In this document: positions 16,921 to 25,084 of the stretch, in pieces
Layout of the letters: each line of letters begins with the position of its first letter
Position numbering within the stretch: the stretch's first letter is position 1
Source: Waddlia chondrophila WSU 86-1044
Lineage (GTDB): Bacteria > Chlamydiota > Chlamydiia > Chlamydiales > CAMCWV01
Length of the DNA stretch: 35,839 nucleotides
Reading direction: 5' to 3'
Assembly: GCA_945882915.1 (NCBI GenBank)
Contig: CAMCWV010000020.1
Location: 1 to 35,839, forward strand
The notes under the pieces: model-generated
Database searches by the model: none
The model's input: the letters and a program-made list of their open reading frames with translations, nothing else
What the model was told of the DNA's origin: nothing
Program-made: the position numbers and the translations under genes

Positions 16921-17855
16921 GAGTAATTATTGCTTGCATGGTTTTTTGTCTTAGTAGTGCGCTTGTTTTTGGAGGAGATCCTGTTTTTGTTGCTGAGCCG
17001 CCGAGCGCAAAGAACTTGCGCCCCTACAAGCTTACGCTTTTAGGCAAGGTGATTAATATAGATCTTGATAGCCCGATGGTCCAGGTAGAGCGGTTTCCTA
17101 ATGGTCATTTCCAGAGGATTACGGTTTCAAGAAGTGGCGTTGTTTATGAGCTCGAGTTTTATCCCACGCAGGAAAGGCTAGAAGAAGTTCTTTCGATGGT
17201 GAAGCAGTTTAAGCTTATTAATGGACAGCTTATCCTTGATGGGCCTGTAATCACCTATTCGCCGGAAGGTTTTGAACTCACCCACTATACATGGGTGGCT
17301 GGCAAGCTAGATGGGGTACAGACGATATTTAATAATAGGCAGGTTGTTGTTGAGAAAAGGGGGTATGCAGCTGGCTATCCTGTTGGTATTTGGTCTTTAT
17401 TTTACCCTAATGGACAGTTTGCGGCTGTTATTGAGTTTCCAAATAGTATTGCCGAGTGGATGGTAACAGAAGTGAAGGGTTCGGAATCAAAGGCCTCAGA
17501 GAAGAAACGTGACCCGCATCGAAAGCTTGATGCTATCCCTTATCACCATCCTGTAGCGACATCGGCTAAGTGGTATGATGAGCGGGGACACAAGCAGAAA
17601 GAAATCTTTTACAGAGTTTATAAGCAAGATGAGTCTTTTGTTATAGAGCCCACGGGGGAGTCTTTGAGTTACAATGCCGAAGGCGATATTGTACGCACGG
17701 TCAATAAGCCTCATGGAACAGGCCTTGAGAGTAGAAATAAAATAAGCCTTGGAAATCTATACAAGACAGACATTCTCTGGTTTAACGACAGTGTGTTTAA
17801 GGTTGTCGAAAACAGGTTCCCTGTAACGAGTCCTTTAGACAGCTCTTCAAAATGA
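16917..17855 (+). CDS. Exported MORN/YwqK-like repeat protein
   Basis: This 312-residue protein has a signal peptide at about residues 1-20 (MRVIIACMVFCLSSALVFGG). The middle shows beta-hairpin repeats of the MORN-variant (YwqK) type, with GVQTIFNNRQ, GYPVGIWSLFYPNGQ and KWYDERGHKQKEIFY. It is most likely a periplasmic or surface protein with a beta-sheet stack. It overlaps the mcsB-like gene by four bases (ATGA) and the next gene likewise, so all four genes are one coupled unit. No function is evident; the link to McsA/McsB is positional only. Confidence 0.8.
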   Translation: MRVIIACMVFCLSSALVFGGDPVFVAEPPSAKNLRPYKLTLLGKVINIDLDSPMVQVERFPNGHFQRITVSRSGVVYELEFYPTQERLEEVLSMVKQFKLINGQLILDGPVITYSPEGFELTHYTWVAGKLDGVQTIFNNRQVVVEKRGYAAGYPVGIWSLFYPNGQFAAVIEFPNSIAEWMVTEVKGSESKASEKKRDPHRKLDAIPYHHPVATSAKWYDERGHKQKEIFYRVYKQDESFVIEPTGESLSYNAEGDIVRTVNKPHGTGLESRNKISLGNLYKTDILWFNDSVFKVVENRFPVTSPLDSSSK

Positions 17856-19225
17856 CAACATATGCAAACAGCTCTTTTGTTGCGATTCTTCTCCTTTCTG
17901 GATCTGGAGGGCGTTTTGGGGGGGGGGTCCCGAAGCAGTTCCATAACCTTTCTGGGAAAAAGGTCTATTTGCATACTCTTGAAAAGTTTTTAAGCGTGGG
18001 GGTGTTTCGAGAGATCATCCTTGTAACCCATCCTCAGTTCATAAAAGCAGTCACTTTAGATATTGAGGCTTATAAGAATAAAAACATCCACGTGGTCTCT
18101 GGAGGAAGTACTCGGCAAGAGTCTTCATTGCAAGGGCTTTTGGAGTGCAGTCCTAATACAGACTTTGTAACGATTCACGATGCTGTCCGGCCGTTTGTTA
18201 GCCAGGAGATCATCTTGGACAACGTTCGCAAGGTTGTGGAGTATCATGCCGTAGATACGTGTATTCCCTCTGCAGACACCATAGTTCAGGTGGCCTCGGA
18301 TGGGTTCATTAAGGATATTCCTAATCGCAGTAGTTACTGGAGGGGGCAAACCCCTCAGAGTTTTGAGTATTCCCTCATTTTACAAGCGCACCGTAATGCA
18401 TGCGAGAGGGGGATGAAAAACATTTCAGATGACTGCCGCTTGGTCATAGAAGAGGGGTGTCCTGTTCATGTGGCTCTTGGCTCAGAGGAGAACATCAAGA
18501 TCACGACAGAGCTTGATTTGTTTATTGCAGAGCAGCTTTATAGAACGCACAGAGATGTTCTTACAAGTTCTCAGGAAATAAAAGGGCATCAGCCTTTAAA
18601 GGATAAGCGATTTGTTGTGATAGGAGGGACAGCGGGAATTGGAGAGGCTGTTTGCGATCAGCTTCGCCGTGAGGGGGCTGTGGCGATTCCTCTTTCTAGG
18701 CGATCTTTGCAGTACTCATTAGATATTCGAGATCCACAGGCAGTTGAGAGGGTCTTTGCGCAAATCCATGTGGATATTGGTCCGATAGATGGGCTGATTA
18801 ATAGTGCGGGAATTTTAAAAATGCAAGATCTGCAGGGGCTTACCTTTGCCGATATTCAGAACCTCATCTCCACTAATTTGTCAGGCGTAATTTATAGTTG
18901 TAAGTGCGCGCAAATAAAACCGGGAGGGCATATTGTTAATATAGCCTCTTCTTCATTTGTGCGTGGAAGAAAAAATTATGCTCTCTATTCGTGTGCTAAG
19001 GCGGCGGTTGTAAACCTCACTCAGGCGCTTGCTGAAGAGCATCCAGAGCTTCGCATTAACGTGATTGTTCCCCAGAGGACACGGACGCAAATGCGCTCAT
19101 GGAACTTTCCTCATGATGAAGACCATTCGCTTCTTTCTCCGCAGGAAGTTGCTTTGCAAATTATCATTCTCCTAAAAAGCTCCCACCTTACCGGCGCCAT
19201 TGTCGACGTCCGCAAATTCCCCTAA
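17852..19225 (+). CDS. Fused IspD/TarI-type cytidylyltransferase and short-chain dehydrogenase
   Basis: This is a two-domain protein of 457 residues. Residues 1-230 are an IspD/TarI-type cytidylyltransferase: the nucleotide loop SGSGGRFG...PKQ, then GGSTRQESS, IHDAVRP, RGQTPQSF and GSEENIKITT. Residues 250-457 are an SDR domain with the cofactor motif GGTAGIG, NSAG and the catalytic YSCAK. The same order and length occur in Haemophilus Bcs1/Acs1, which reduces ribulose 5-phosphate and makes CDP-ribitol. IspD alone would be an MEP-pathway enzyme, but the fusion favours polyol activation for a surface polymer. Ten consecutive G at 17918-17927 encode the Gly-rich loop; a slip would shift the frame near residue 23. 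The start overlaps the previous stop. A weak hairpin (19239-19260) follows. Confidence 0.85.
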   Translation: MTTYANSSFVAILLLSGSGGRFGGGVPKQFHNLSGKKVYLHTLEKFLSVGVFREIILVTHPQFIKAVTLDIEAYKNKNIHVVSGGSTRQESSLQGLLECSPNTDFVTIHDAVRPFVSQEIILDNVRKVVEYHAVDTCIPSADTIVQVASDGFIKDIPNRSSYWRGQTPQSFEYSLILQAHRNACERGMKNISDDCRLVIEEGCPVHVALGSEENIKITTELDLFIAEQLYRTHRDVLTSSQEIKGHQPLKDKRFVVIGGTAGIGEAVCDQLRREGAVAIPLSRRSLQYSLDIRDPQAVERVFAQIHVDIGPIDGLINSAGILKMQDLQGLTFADIQNLISTNLSGVIYSCKCAQIKPGGHIVNIASSSFVRGRKNYALYSCAKAAVVNLTQALAEEHPELRINVIVPQRTRTQMRSWNFPHDEDHSLLSPQEVALQIIILLKSSHLTGAIVDVRKFP

Positions 19226-19238
19226 CTGTAGAAAAAAC

Positions 19239-19260
19239 AGGGCAATAAAAGAGCCCTTTA
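19239..19260 (+). terminator. Weak hairpin after the cytidylyltransferase gene
   Basis: AGGGC pairs with GCCCT around a 9-base AT-rich loop and is followed by TT. It lies 14 bases after the stop codon. The stem is only five pairs, so this is a weak call. Confidence 0.3.
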
Positions 19261-19282
19261 GAGGTGCCCCGCAAAAGAACTG

Positions 19283-19316
19283 CAAAATTCCCGTTTTCAG
19301 CTAAGAGGAGTATATA
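19283..19316. repeat. Right-end fragment of the MITE-like element (copy B)
   Basis: AAAATTCCCGTTTTCAGC followed by the variant TAAGAGGAGTATATA matches the right end of full copies. The left half is missing. Between this and copy C (19317-19462) lie an ACACAGAGGCGTGAGAG stretch (19338-19376) and AACAGGAT repeats (19380-19420). Confidence 0.75.
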
Positions 19317-19462
19317 CCTCACTTATAGAAGAACAGGTTTTGAAACACAGAGGCGTGAGAGAACGTGAGAGAAAATACAAGAACAGGATGGGCAGGATAA
19401 AAAACAGGATAGATACAGGAATAAGTAAGTGTTACCTTCTGGAGAGGGCAAACGCTAAGGCA

Positions 19463-19516
19463 GCGGGAGCTTTGGCGCTAGCCAAAATTCCCGTTTTCAG
19501 CTAAGAGGAGTATATA
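19463..19516. repeat. Right-end fragment of the MITE-like element (copy C)
   Basis: This fragment has the right arm GCGGGAGCTTTGGCGC, then AATTCCCGTTTTCAGC, ending TAAGAGGAGTATATA. It shares the TAAGAGG variant with copy B, suggesting a common origin. Its end directly abuts the tRNA 3' fragment. Confidence 0.75.
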
Positions 19517-19573
19517 AGGCTTTGAATAGCATTCGTAATGCGAAGGTCGCGGGTTCGACTCCTGCTTTAGGCA
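19517..19573 (+). pseudogene. 3' fragment of a tRNA, probably tRNA-Thr(CGT)
   Basis: An anticodon arm can be read with loop TTCGTAA (anticodon CGT) and one mismatch in the stem. It is followed by the variable loop AGGTC, a complete T arm GCGGG-TTCGACT-CCTGC, and the 3' acceptor strand TTTAGGC plus A. The 5' acceptor strand and the D arm are missing; in their place is a MITE right end. It cannot be a functional tRNA. It could be an attachment-site duplicate left by an integrated element, or a tRNA gene cut by the MITE. The Thr identity rests only on the anticodon. Confidence 0.6.
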
Positions 19574-19603
19574 AAACCCACACACAAATAACTGGGAGAA
19601 CAC

Positions 19604-20266
19604 ATGAGAAAAAATTGGATCGCTACTGCTATCTTTTCCGCCTGTTTCGTTTTCAATATTGCATCATTATTTGCTGAGTCTACAGCATCGAAAAATGCTC
19701 CGCAGACAGATGCAACAAAAAGCCTTGATGATATCATTAAGAAGCGCGACGCTTACGGACTGCTGTGCACTACTTATAAGGTTGTCCTAATTGAAAATTC
19801 CTCAACAGATCGCGAAAACAATGCGTCAGCTTTTCTGCCTGAGTACATAAAAGCTCTTAAGCACAAGTCAAAGCCCGAATTGCTAGAGTCGCTGCGCGTT
19901 TCTGGTGGAGACGCTTTAGATTGTGCAATCCAGAAGTATATGGCTCTAGGGGTCGATGTGATCCTCGTCGTTGGAGGCACTGGCATATCACCATCGGACG
20001 ATTCGCCAGAACTCATTTCCTGCTATCTTGAAAAGGAACTGACCCAATATCCGATGCTTTTTGCGGCAGAATCGCTTAGGCAGGTGTCGTTGAATGAGCA
20101 GCACACGCTCGCTCTTGGCGGCAGGCCTATCGGGGGGGTCTATGAGCATAAAGGTCAGCGCGGTTTGATTTTTGCGATACCGGGGTCTTATCATGCAAGC
20201 GTAATTGCCAGCGCCATCCTCTTCCCAGAAATCCCTTACCTCCTGCGCCAGCTCACAAAAAAATAA
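19604..20266 (+). CDS. Exported MoaB/MogA-fold protein
   Basis: This 220-residue protein has a signal peptide at about residues 1-24 (ending SLFAES). A MoaB/MogA-type fold follows. The signature VILVVGGTGISPSDDSPE at about residues 121-138 matches the TTGGTG-x-x-x-x-D-x-x-P-E motif that binds molybdopterin in MoaB and MogA. The later IFAIPGSYHAS matches the second conserved block (FALPGS). Family members normally act in the cytoplasm, so an exported copy is odd. No other cofactor genes are in the window. A start ATG with GGGAGAAC upstream supports the call. After it, 20267-20421 is a gap to the convergent patatin gene with nothing recognised. Confidence 0.75.
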   Translation: MRKNWIATAIFSACFVFNIASLFAESTASKNAPQTDATKSLDDIIKKRDAYGLLCTTYKVVLIENSSTDRENNASAFLPEYIKALKHKSKPELLESLRVSGGDALDCAIQKYMALGVDVILVVGGTGISPSDDSPELISCYLEKELTQYPMLFAAESLRQVSLNEQHTLALGGRPIGGVYEHKGQRGLIFAIPGSYHASVIASAILFPEIPYLLRQLTKK

Positions 20267-20421
20267 CCGCACCTCCTTGGCCCGCGTTTCTCTTTTTCTA
20301 GCTCTCTTACCCCTTTGCGTTTCAAATATTTTGTAAAAATATTTTATTTATTGGTTTGTAATGAAAAGAGCTTGTAGTGGTCTAAATTTGGGCGGAAGTG
20401 TGCAATTGTTTTGGGTGGGGA

Positions 20422-21345
20422 TTACCAGCCCTTGGCTTTTGCCTGGTTGATTGCTAAGGCAGCTTCTGCTACGCCGCGCTCCCAAAGGTTCCGAGGGGTG
20501 AAATCTAGGATCGCTCCGGTGCTAGATGGAGGGACGCAGCGAATCAGTTCAACGCCATTTTGCTCCGCTCTAGCAGCAGATTGGGATACCATATCTTCAT
20601 TGGCATTAATCAGATTAGAAACCAAGCGGGCAGCGTTGCTGACAGCGTCTTGAAGCGCGGTGGTCTTTGATTCTGGCCCTTTTCCAGTCAAAATAACTGG
20701 AGCCTGTAAGGTGAATTTTTCAGTATCAGGCTGGGCATAAACTACAAGAATTTGCTTTGCCCCGCAACCTAAGGCAACATCAATTGGACAGTTATCCACA
20801 ACGCCCCCATCTCCATATCCTTGATGCTTCGGAAATAAGAGTTCAACTGCAGATGTCGCTAAGACAATGTCCTGAAGGCGTCCTTGAAGCGTGTCTGCGC
20901 AGCCTGTTTGGTAATTAAACGCCCGGGTCATGAGCGTGATATTACACCCCTTTTGAATATCATCTGTTGTCAACTCGCCAAAAAATGTCGTTATAAGTTG
21001 GCGCAATCCTTTTATTTTGCAGATTCCAGGGCCAAAAAGAGTGTTGTAGGCGATTGTTAGTAGTGTAATAGGGTTCCAAAAAGAGGGAAAAGGGAGCAAG
21101 CTAGGAGTGTAAATGTCAGTGTTTTTTTGGATGCGACTCCAAGCCTCTTTTAAAATAGAATCTCCCTTGCCTTGGCTGATACCCAGGGCAAGGACGCAGG
21201 CATTTAGGCCGCCAACAGAGGTGCCAACGATGCCAGTTAGCCCTTTTAAAAGGTCGGCGTTGTAAATAGCAGATAAAGCTCCAGCTTGCCACCTGCCGCA
21301 GCCCCCACCGCCTACCAAAACCAACCAACGATTAGATGTGCTCAT
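20422..21345 (-). CDS. Patatin-like phospholipase
   Basis: This 307-residue protein is a lipid acyl hydrolase. It has the oxyanion-hole motif GGGGCGRWQAG at about residues 12-22, the nucleophile elbow GTSVGG with Ser43, and the second catalytic residue in the motif DGG at residues 179-181. Both halves of the Ser-Asp dyad are present, so activity is likely. There is no signal peptide. Chlamydiae and other intracellular bacteria encode patatins that may act on host or own lipids; the target here is unknown. The gene is alone on the minus strand. Its upstream gap (21346-21549) shows no gene. Confidence 0.9.
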   Translation of the reverse strand: MSTSNRWLVLVGGGGCGRWQAGALSAIYNADLLKGLTGIVGTSVGGLNACVLALGISQGKGDSILKEAWSRIQKNTDIYTPSLLPFPSFWNPITLLTIAYNTLFGPGICKIKGLRQLITTFFGELTTDDIQKGCNITLMTRAFNYQTGCADTLQGRLQDIVLATSAVELLFPKHQGYGDGGVVDNCPIDVALGCGAKQILVVYAQPDTEKFTLQAPVILTGKGPESKTTALQDAVSNAARLVSNLINANEDMVSQSAARAEQNGVELIRCVPPSSTGAILDFTPRNLWERGVAEAALAINQAKAKGW

Positions 21346-21549
21346 AATTTTCTCATTTAAAAATATTTTAGATGTTAGTTGAAGCTACTCAGTTGCAGGC
21401 AAAAGAGCAACTACAAGAAAGTGAACGCCTACCCAAAGCGCTGCTTGTATAAAACACCCCCCCTATTTCATACAAAATGCGAAGAAATTTTAGAAAAAGC
21501 TTTGAGTGGTTGTGGTTGTCCTTGAGAAATTCAGCCTGAAAGGCTGAAA

Positions 21550-21801
21550 ATGCAAATAGCCCAGGGCTGCTTTGAGGTCATGGACCCTCGTTTAATTATC
21601 AGTCAGATAGAGCTCCTTTCACAGCAAAAAGTTATTCCAGGAGAAACGTTGCTTTTTCTCGATGAAATCCAGCAATGCCCCAAAGCTCTGCAGGCGCTTC
21701 GCTATTTTAAGGAGGTATTGCCAGAATTACATTTAATCGCTGCAGGGTCACTACTTGAATTTGCTATTCGAGATGAGGATTTTTCGTTTCCTTTTAGAAT
21801 C
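21550..21801 (+). pseudogene. Fragment of a DUF4143-type AAA ATPase, cut by a MITE
   Basis: The reading frame (MDPRLIISQIELL ... LLFLDEIQQCPKALQALRYF ... LIAAGSLLEFA) is the Walker B and sensor region of the ATPase family that pairs AAA with DUF4143. The P-loop part is missing upstream and the C-terminal part is missing downstream. The frame runs on 18 bases into the MITE and ends there as IYTPRS. After the element, 21965-22085 shows broken pieces that may be the continuation (for example REFCSELFAFL), in a changed frame. This is a dead gene. Confidence 0.8.
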
Positions 21802-21964
21802 TATACTCCTCGTAGCTGAAAATGGAAAGTTGGACGGCGCCAAAGCCCCGGGGCTGAACGATCGCAAGTGCCCTTTGTATTTCTAATACTAAGGCACTTG
21901 CGATCGTTCAGCCGCGGGAGCTTTCGCGCTAGTCCAAATTCCCGTTTTCAACTACGAGGAGTAT
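21802..21964. mobile_element. MITE-like element, full-length copy D (~163 bp)
   Basis: It is nearly identical to copy A and in the same orientation, with ends TATACTCC and GGAGTATA. It sits inside a broken AAA ATPase gene, direct evidence that the element moves. Confidence 0.85.
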
Positions 21965-22085
21965 AGTCCAGGAGCGCATGCAGCTACCTTTTTTATTCGA
22001 GAGTTCTGCAGTGAGCTATTTGCTTTTTTGTAGTCGATGGAATCTAACGTTGACTGAGAGATGGGGGCTGAAAAGGGTGCTTCTG

Positions 22086-22601
22086 CATCAAGGTCTTTGG
22101 TTACGTCAAGGGGCGTCGCCATCGGTTGCCGTTGATCTTGCGTGGTGCTCGGCAGGCTGGTAAGAGCTTTGTCATTGAAAAATTTGGACGGGAAAGCTTT
22201 GCTGATTTGGCTGTAGTTAACTTTGAGTTTCGGCCGGAGCTTACTCGCTGCTTTGAGAGCTTGGACCCGAGAATCATTTGCTCTCGTTTAGAAGTCTTTT
22301 TAAAGCAGCGGATTGTGCCAGGGAGCACGTTGCTGTTTTTGGATGAGATTCAGGCGTGTCCGCAGGCGATTCATGCGCTGCGGTGGATTATCTTCTTCAG
22401 GTGGGCAGCAGCATAGTACTTGTGGAGGTGAAGTCGGGCAGTACTGGAAGGTTAGGTTCACTCGCGCTATTCCTCCACGAGAGAGAACCTCCTTTTGGCA
22501 TACGCATCTCCCAGCATCCACTTTCTCTTCACAACAAAATCCTCTCCGTCCCCCTCTACCTCGTCAACAGGTTGTCGAGCCTGCTGGGATTGGGTCTGTG
22601 A
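22086..22601 (+). pseudogene. Second DUF4143-type AAA ATPase, internally deleted
   Basis: The first part has the P-loop LILRGARQAGKSFVIEKFG and Walker B LLFLDEIQACPQ, ending at about 22385. From there, in another frame, comes the C-terminal end of the same family: VDYLLQVGSSIVLVEVKSGSTG, then PFGIRISQHPLSLHNKILSVPLY. The central roughly 250 residues are absent and the frame changes at the junction, so the gene is dead. It is related to, but not identical with, the preceding fragment, so two tandem genes once stood here. No normal start is visible; the N-terminus blends into the degraded end of the first copy. Confidence 0.78.
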
Positions 22602-22618
22602 AAGCTAACTTAAACGCA

Positions 22619-24382
22619 TCATGAAAGTGCTTCTTTAAGTGCTTCTAGGAGCTTTTTAGCATGGGTGTCGCATGAGATGATCTCTTTTTCAAGCGTCTCA
22701 AAGTTTTCTTGGAGGTGTTTCTTGTTGACGCCGCAATAGAGCTTGATTTTAGGCTCAGTGCCTGAAGGGCGGATGACGAGCTTGCTTCCATCTTCTAACC
22801 AGAAGAGCAAAACATCTGATTTTGGAAGGGTTAGCGTCTCTGTGGAGTTCTTCTGGATCCACGTTTTTATCGAGCGTTTGTAATCTTCAATAGCTACGAC
22901 CTTTACTCCAGCAAATGCCATAGGGGCTTGTGTGCGTAGCTGCAGCATCATTTGGCAGATCTTTTCCCTCCCTTCATTCCCTTGATAAGAGAGGGAGAGG
23001 AGCCTCTCACTGTAGATTCCATGCTCCTGGTATATTTGGTAGAGCAGATCAATAAGCGTTTTCCCTTTGAGCTTCATGTTTAGCGCAGCTTCGCTGATGA
23101 GACAGGCTGACACCACAGCGTCTTTATCTCTTGCGTGAGTCCCTAAAAGGTACCCGTAAGATTCTTCTCCTCCAAAGAGGTACTGATAGCCGTCAGGAGC
23201 CTCTTCCCACTGCCGTATTTTCTCTCCGATGTACTTGAAGCCTGTTAGGACATCAAAGCACGGTTTTTTGTAGGAGGTGGCAATTGTCTTAAAAAGCTCC
23301 GTTGTGACAATTGTTTTAATGAATGCCCCGTTCTTTGGCATTTTCCCCTGCGCTGTGAGTGCCTCGCAAATGTGATACAGGCAAAGGCAGGCAATTTGGT
23401 TGCCACTGAGCATGACAGCCTTTCCTTGATGGCGGAGAGCAACGCCCATTCTGTCGGTGTCAGGGTCTGTTGCAATGAGAATATCGGCTTCTTGGTCTAG
23501 CATTAGCTTGATGCCGAGCTTTAAAGCGCCCTTCTCTTCTGGGTTAGGGAAGGCGACAGTAGGGAAGTTCCCATCTGGGAGTTTTTGTTCTTCCACATCA
23601 ATCACCTCAGTCATGCCCCAGCTTTTGAGTGCCTGGGGAACCATTGTGATTCCAGCTCCATGCAAGTTGCTATAAACAATCTTAAGTTTTGAGCCTTGCT
23701 GGCTGTTTTGGTCGGGATAGCTTTGCAAAGAGTGGATGGTTTTAATGTAGGCGAGGTCAATCTCATGGTCGATGGTGGTAATTAACGGATGGTTAAAAGA
23801 GACCGCTTTTACCTGAGAGAGCTCTTTGATCTTATTTACCTCAGTTACGATCCCTGTATCGTGTGGAGGAAGCACCTGCGCTCCGTCGCTCCAATAAATT
23901 TTTAGCCCGTTGTATTCTGGAGGGTTGTGAGAGGCTGTGATCATGATGGCGGCTATGCAGTGTTTATAGCGGCAGCCAAAAGAGACAAGAGGAGAGGGTC
24001 TGAGCTTCTTGAAGATGTAGACGTGAATGTTGTTGCCGGCCAAAACCATGGCGGTCTCTTCGGCAAATTCCCTAGAGTGGTGTCGGCAGTCGTAGCCAAT
24101 AAGCACAGATGGGGGATTGGGGGTGGTCTGGGGCTGTTTGTGTATGTAGTTAGCCAGGCCCTGAGCTGCACCCCTTACGGTGTAGGGGTTCATTCTGTTT
24201 GTCCCCACGCCCATAATACCGCGTATTCCACCGGTTCCAAAGGCAAGAGTGGTGTAGAAGGCGTCAGCGAGTTGTTTTGGATGACCTATGATGAGCTGCC
24301 GTATTTCGGCTTTGGTTGTCTCGTCGTAGGGGCCAGATAGCCAGGATTCTACATTTTTTTGGGTTTGAGGATCGAATTGCAT
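22619..24382 (-). CDS. Phosphoglucomutase / phosphomannomutase family enzyme
   Basis: This 587-residue alpha-D-phosphohexomutase probably interconverts glucose 1-phosphate and 6-phosphate. The catalytic phosphoserine loop ITASHNPPEYNG has Ser151. The metal loop DPDTDRMG is at about 306-313, the sugar-binding loop GGEESYGYLLGT near 420, and the phosphate-binding RPSGTEPKIKLY near 545. All four are intact. The length fits the longer PgcA/PGM2-like branch. It should feed glycogen or sugar-nucleotide synthesis. No Shine-Dalgarno sequence is seen before the ATG. It lies 42 bases after the YkgJ-family gene on the same strand. Confidence 0.93.
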   Translation of the reverse strand: MQFDPQTQKNVESWLSGPYDETTKAEIRQLIIGHPKQLADAFYTTLAFGTGGIRGIMGVGTNRMNPYTVRGAAQGLANYIHKQPQTTPNPPSVLIGYDCRHHSREFAEETAMVLAGNNIHVYIFKKLRPSPLVSFGCRYKHCIAAIMITASHNPPEYNGLKIYWSDGAQVLPPHDTGIVTEVNKIKELSQVKAVSFNHPLITTIDHEIDLAYIKTIHSLQSYPDQNSQQGSKLKIVYSNLHGAGITMVPQALKSWGMTEVIDVEEQKLPDGNFPTVAFPNPEEKGALKLGIKLMLDQEADILIATDPDTDRMGVALRHQGKAVMLSGNQIACLCLYHICEALTAQGKMPKNGAFIKTIVTTELFKTIATSYKKPCFDVLTGFKYIGEKIRQWEEAPDGYQYLFGGEESYGYLLGTHARDKDAVVSACLISEAALNMKLKGKTLIDLLYQIYQEHGIYSERLLSLSYQGNEGREKICQMMLQLRTQAPMAFAGVKVVAIEDYKRSIKTWIQKNSTETLTLPKSDVLLFWLEDGSKLVIRPSGTEPKIKLYCGVNKKHLQENFETLEKEIISCDTHAKKLLEALKEALS

Positions 24383-24424
24383 AGGGGTTTTTGTCTGCGT
24401 TTATGGGTTGTTTTTTTTTGACTA

Positions 24425-24871
24425 CTATGGATACAGTTGTAGCTGCTTTTCGATTTCTTCGATAGGGACGAGCGGGGCATCTGGGTGGTTGATTCCTTCA
24501 CAGTCCGTAGCGGTGGCAGCCCAAGCTTCAGGTGAAGATAGGGTTCTTTTCCAGAAAGGGAATGTTCTGCACTGAACCGGTCGGACAGGATAAATCGAAC
24601 ATTGTTTTTCTTTCAGAAAGACGCAGTCGTGGTTTTTTTTGAATTCTACCAGAGAATACCTTCCCGATACGAGCCGAAGGAAGCGCATGCCAAAATCTTT
24701 TACAGAAAGCTTCAGGTGCTCTGCAATTGCTTCGATCTCTTTTTCTGACACCCATACATAGCCAGGCTGACCGGTGCAGCACTTGCCGCATCCGGTGCAG
24801 CCGAACCTGACGCCGTTTTTGTACCAAGGACTTTCGGGGGTGGGCTTTTCTTCTTTGGAGTTTTCTTGCAT
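24425..24871 (-). CDS. YkgJ-family cysteine-cluster protein
   Basis: This 148-residue protein has the cysteine motif GCTGCGKCC at about residues 25-33 and a second Cys group CSIYPVRPVQCRTFPFW at about residues 90-106. The pattern defines the UPF0153/YkgJ family, thought to bind zinc or an iron-sulfur centre. The molecular function is unknown. The gene precedes the phosphoglucomutase gene and probably shares its transcript. The ATG has no clear ribosome-binding site, and an ACACAGAG repeat insertion begins 20 bases upstream. Confidence 0.85.
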   Translation of the reverse strand: MQENSKEEKPTPESPWYKNGVRFGCTGCGKCCTGQPGYVWVSEKEIEAIAEHLKLSVKDFGMRFLRLVSGRYSLVEFKKNHDCVFLKEKQCSIYPVRPVQCRTFPFWKRTLSSPEAWAATATDCEGINHPDAPLVPIEEIEKQLQLYP

Positions 24872-24890
24872 TGTGTTAGATTTTTTTTTA

Positions 24891-25084
24891 AATGATTAGT
24901 CGCGGGGCATTGTTCTATAATTCTTTGCCCGGGTTTCTCTTTCTCTATTTCTCTCTGTGTCTCTGTGTCTCTGTGTTTCAAATGTTTTAATATTGAATTT
25001 TTGAAACACAGAGAACACAGAGAAAATACGAAAAAAAGTTTCCTGTTATTTTTAGTGGATTATGCGGGCAATGATTAGTCGCGG
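24891..25084. repeat. ACACAGAG-type inverted repeat bounded by 15-bp direct repeats
   Basis: The sequence AATGATTAGTCGCGG occurs at 24891-24905 and again at 25070-25084. Between them (24906-25069) is an inverted repeat of CTCTGTG/CACAGAG units (about 24948-25028) and a tail TTTTTAGTGGATTATGCGGG shared with the 15 kb copy. The exact direct repeats look like a target-site duplication, so the 164-base insert appears to have been mobile. Confidence 0.75.

Noticed and set aside
20411..20653. 80-residue plus-strand frame
   Set aside because: It is a shadow of the patatin gene on the other strand.
23927..24340. 137-residue plus-strand frame
   Set aside because: It is opposite the phosphoglucomutase gene, whose catalytic motifs are clear.
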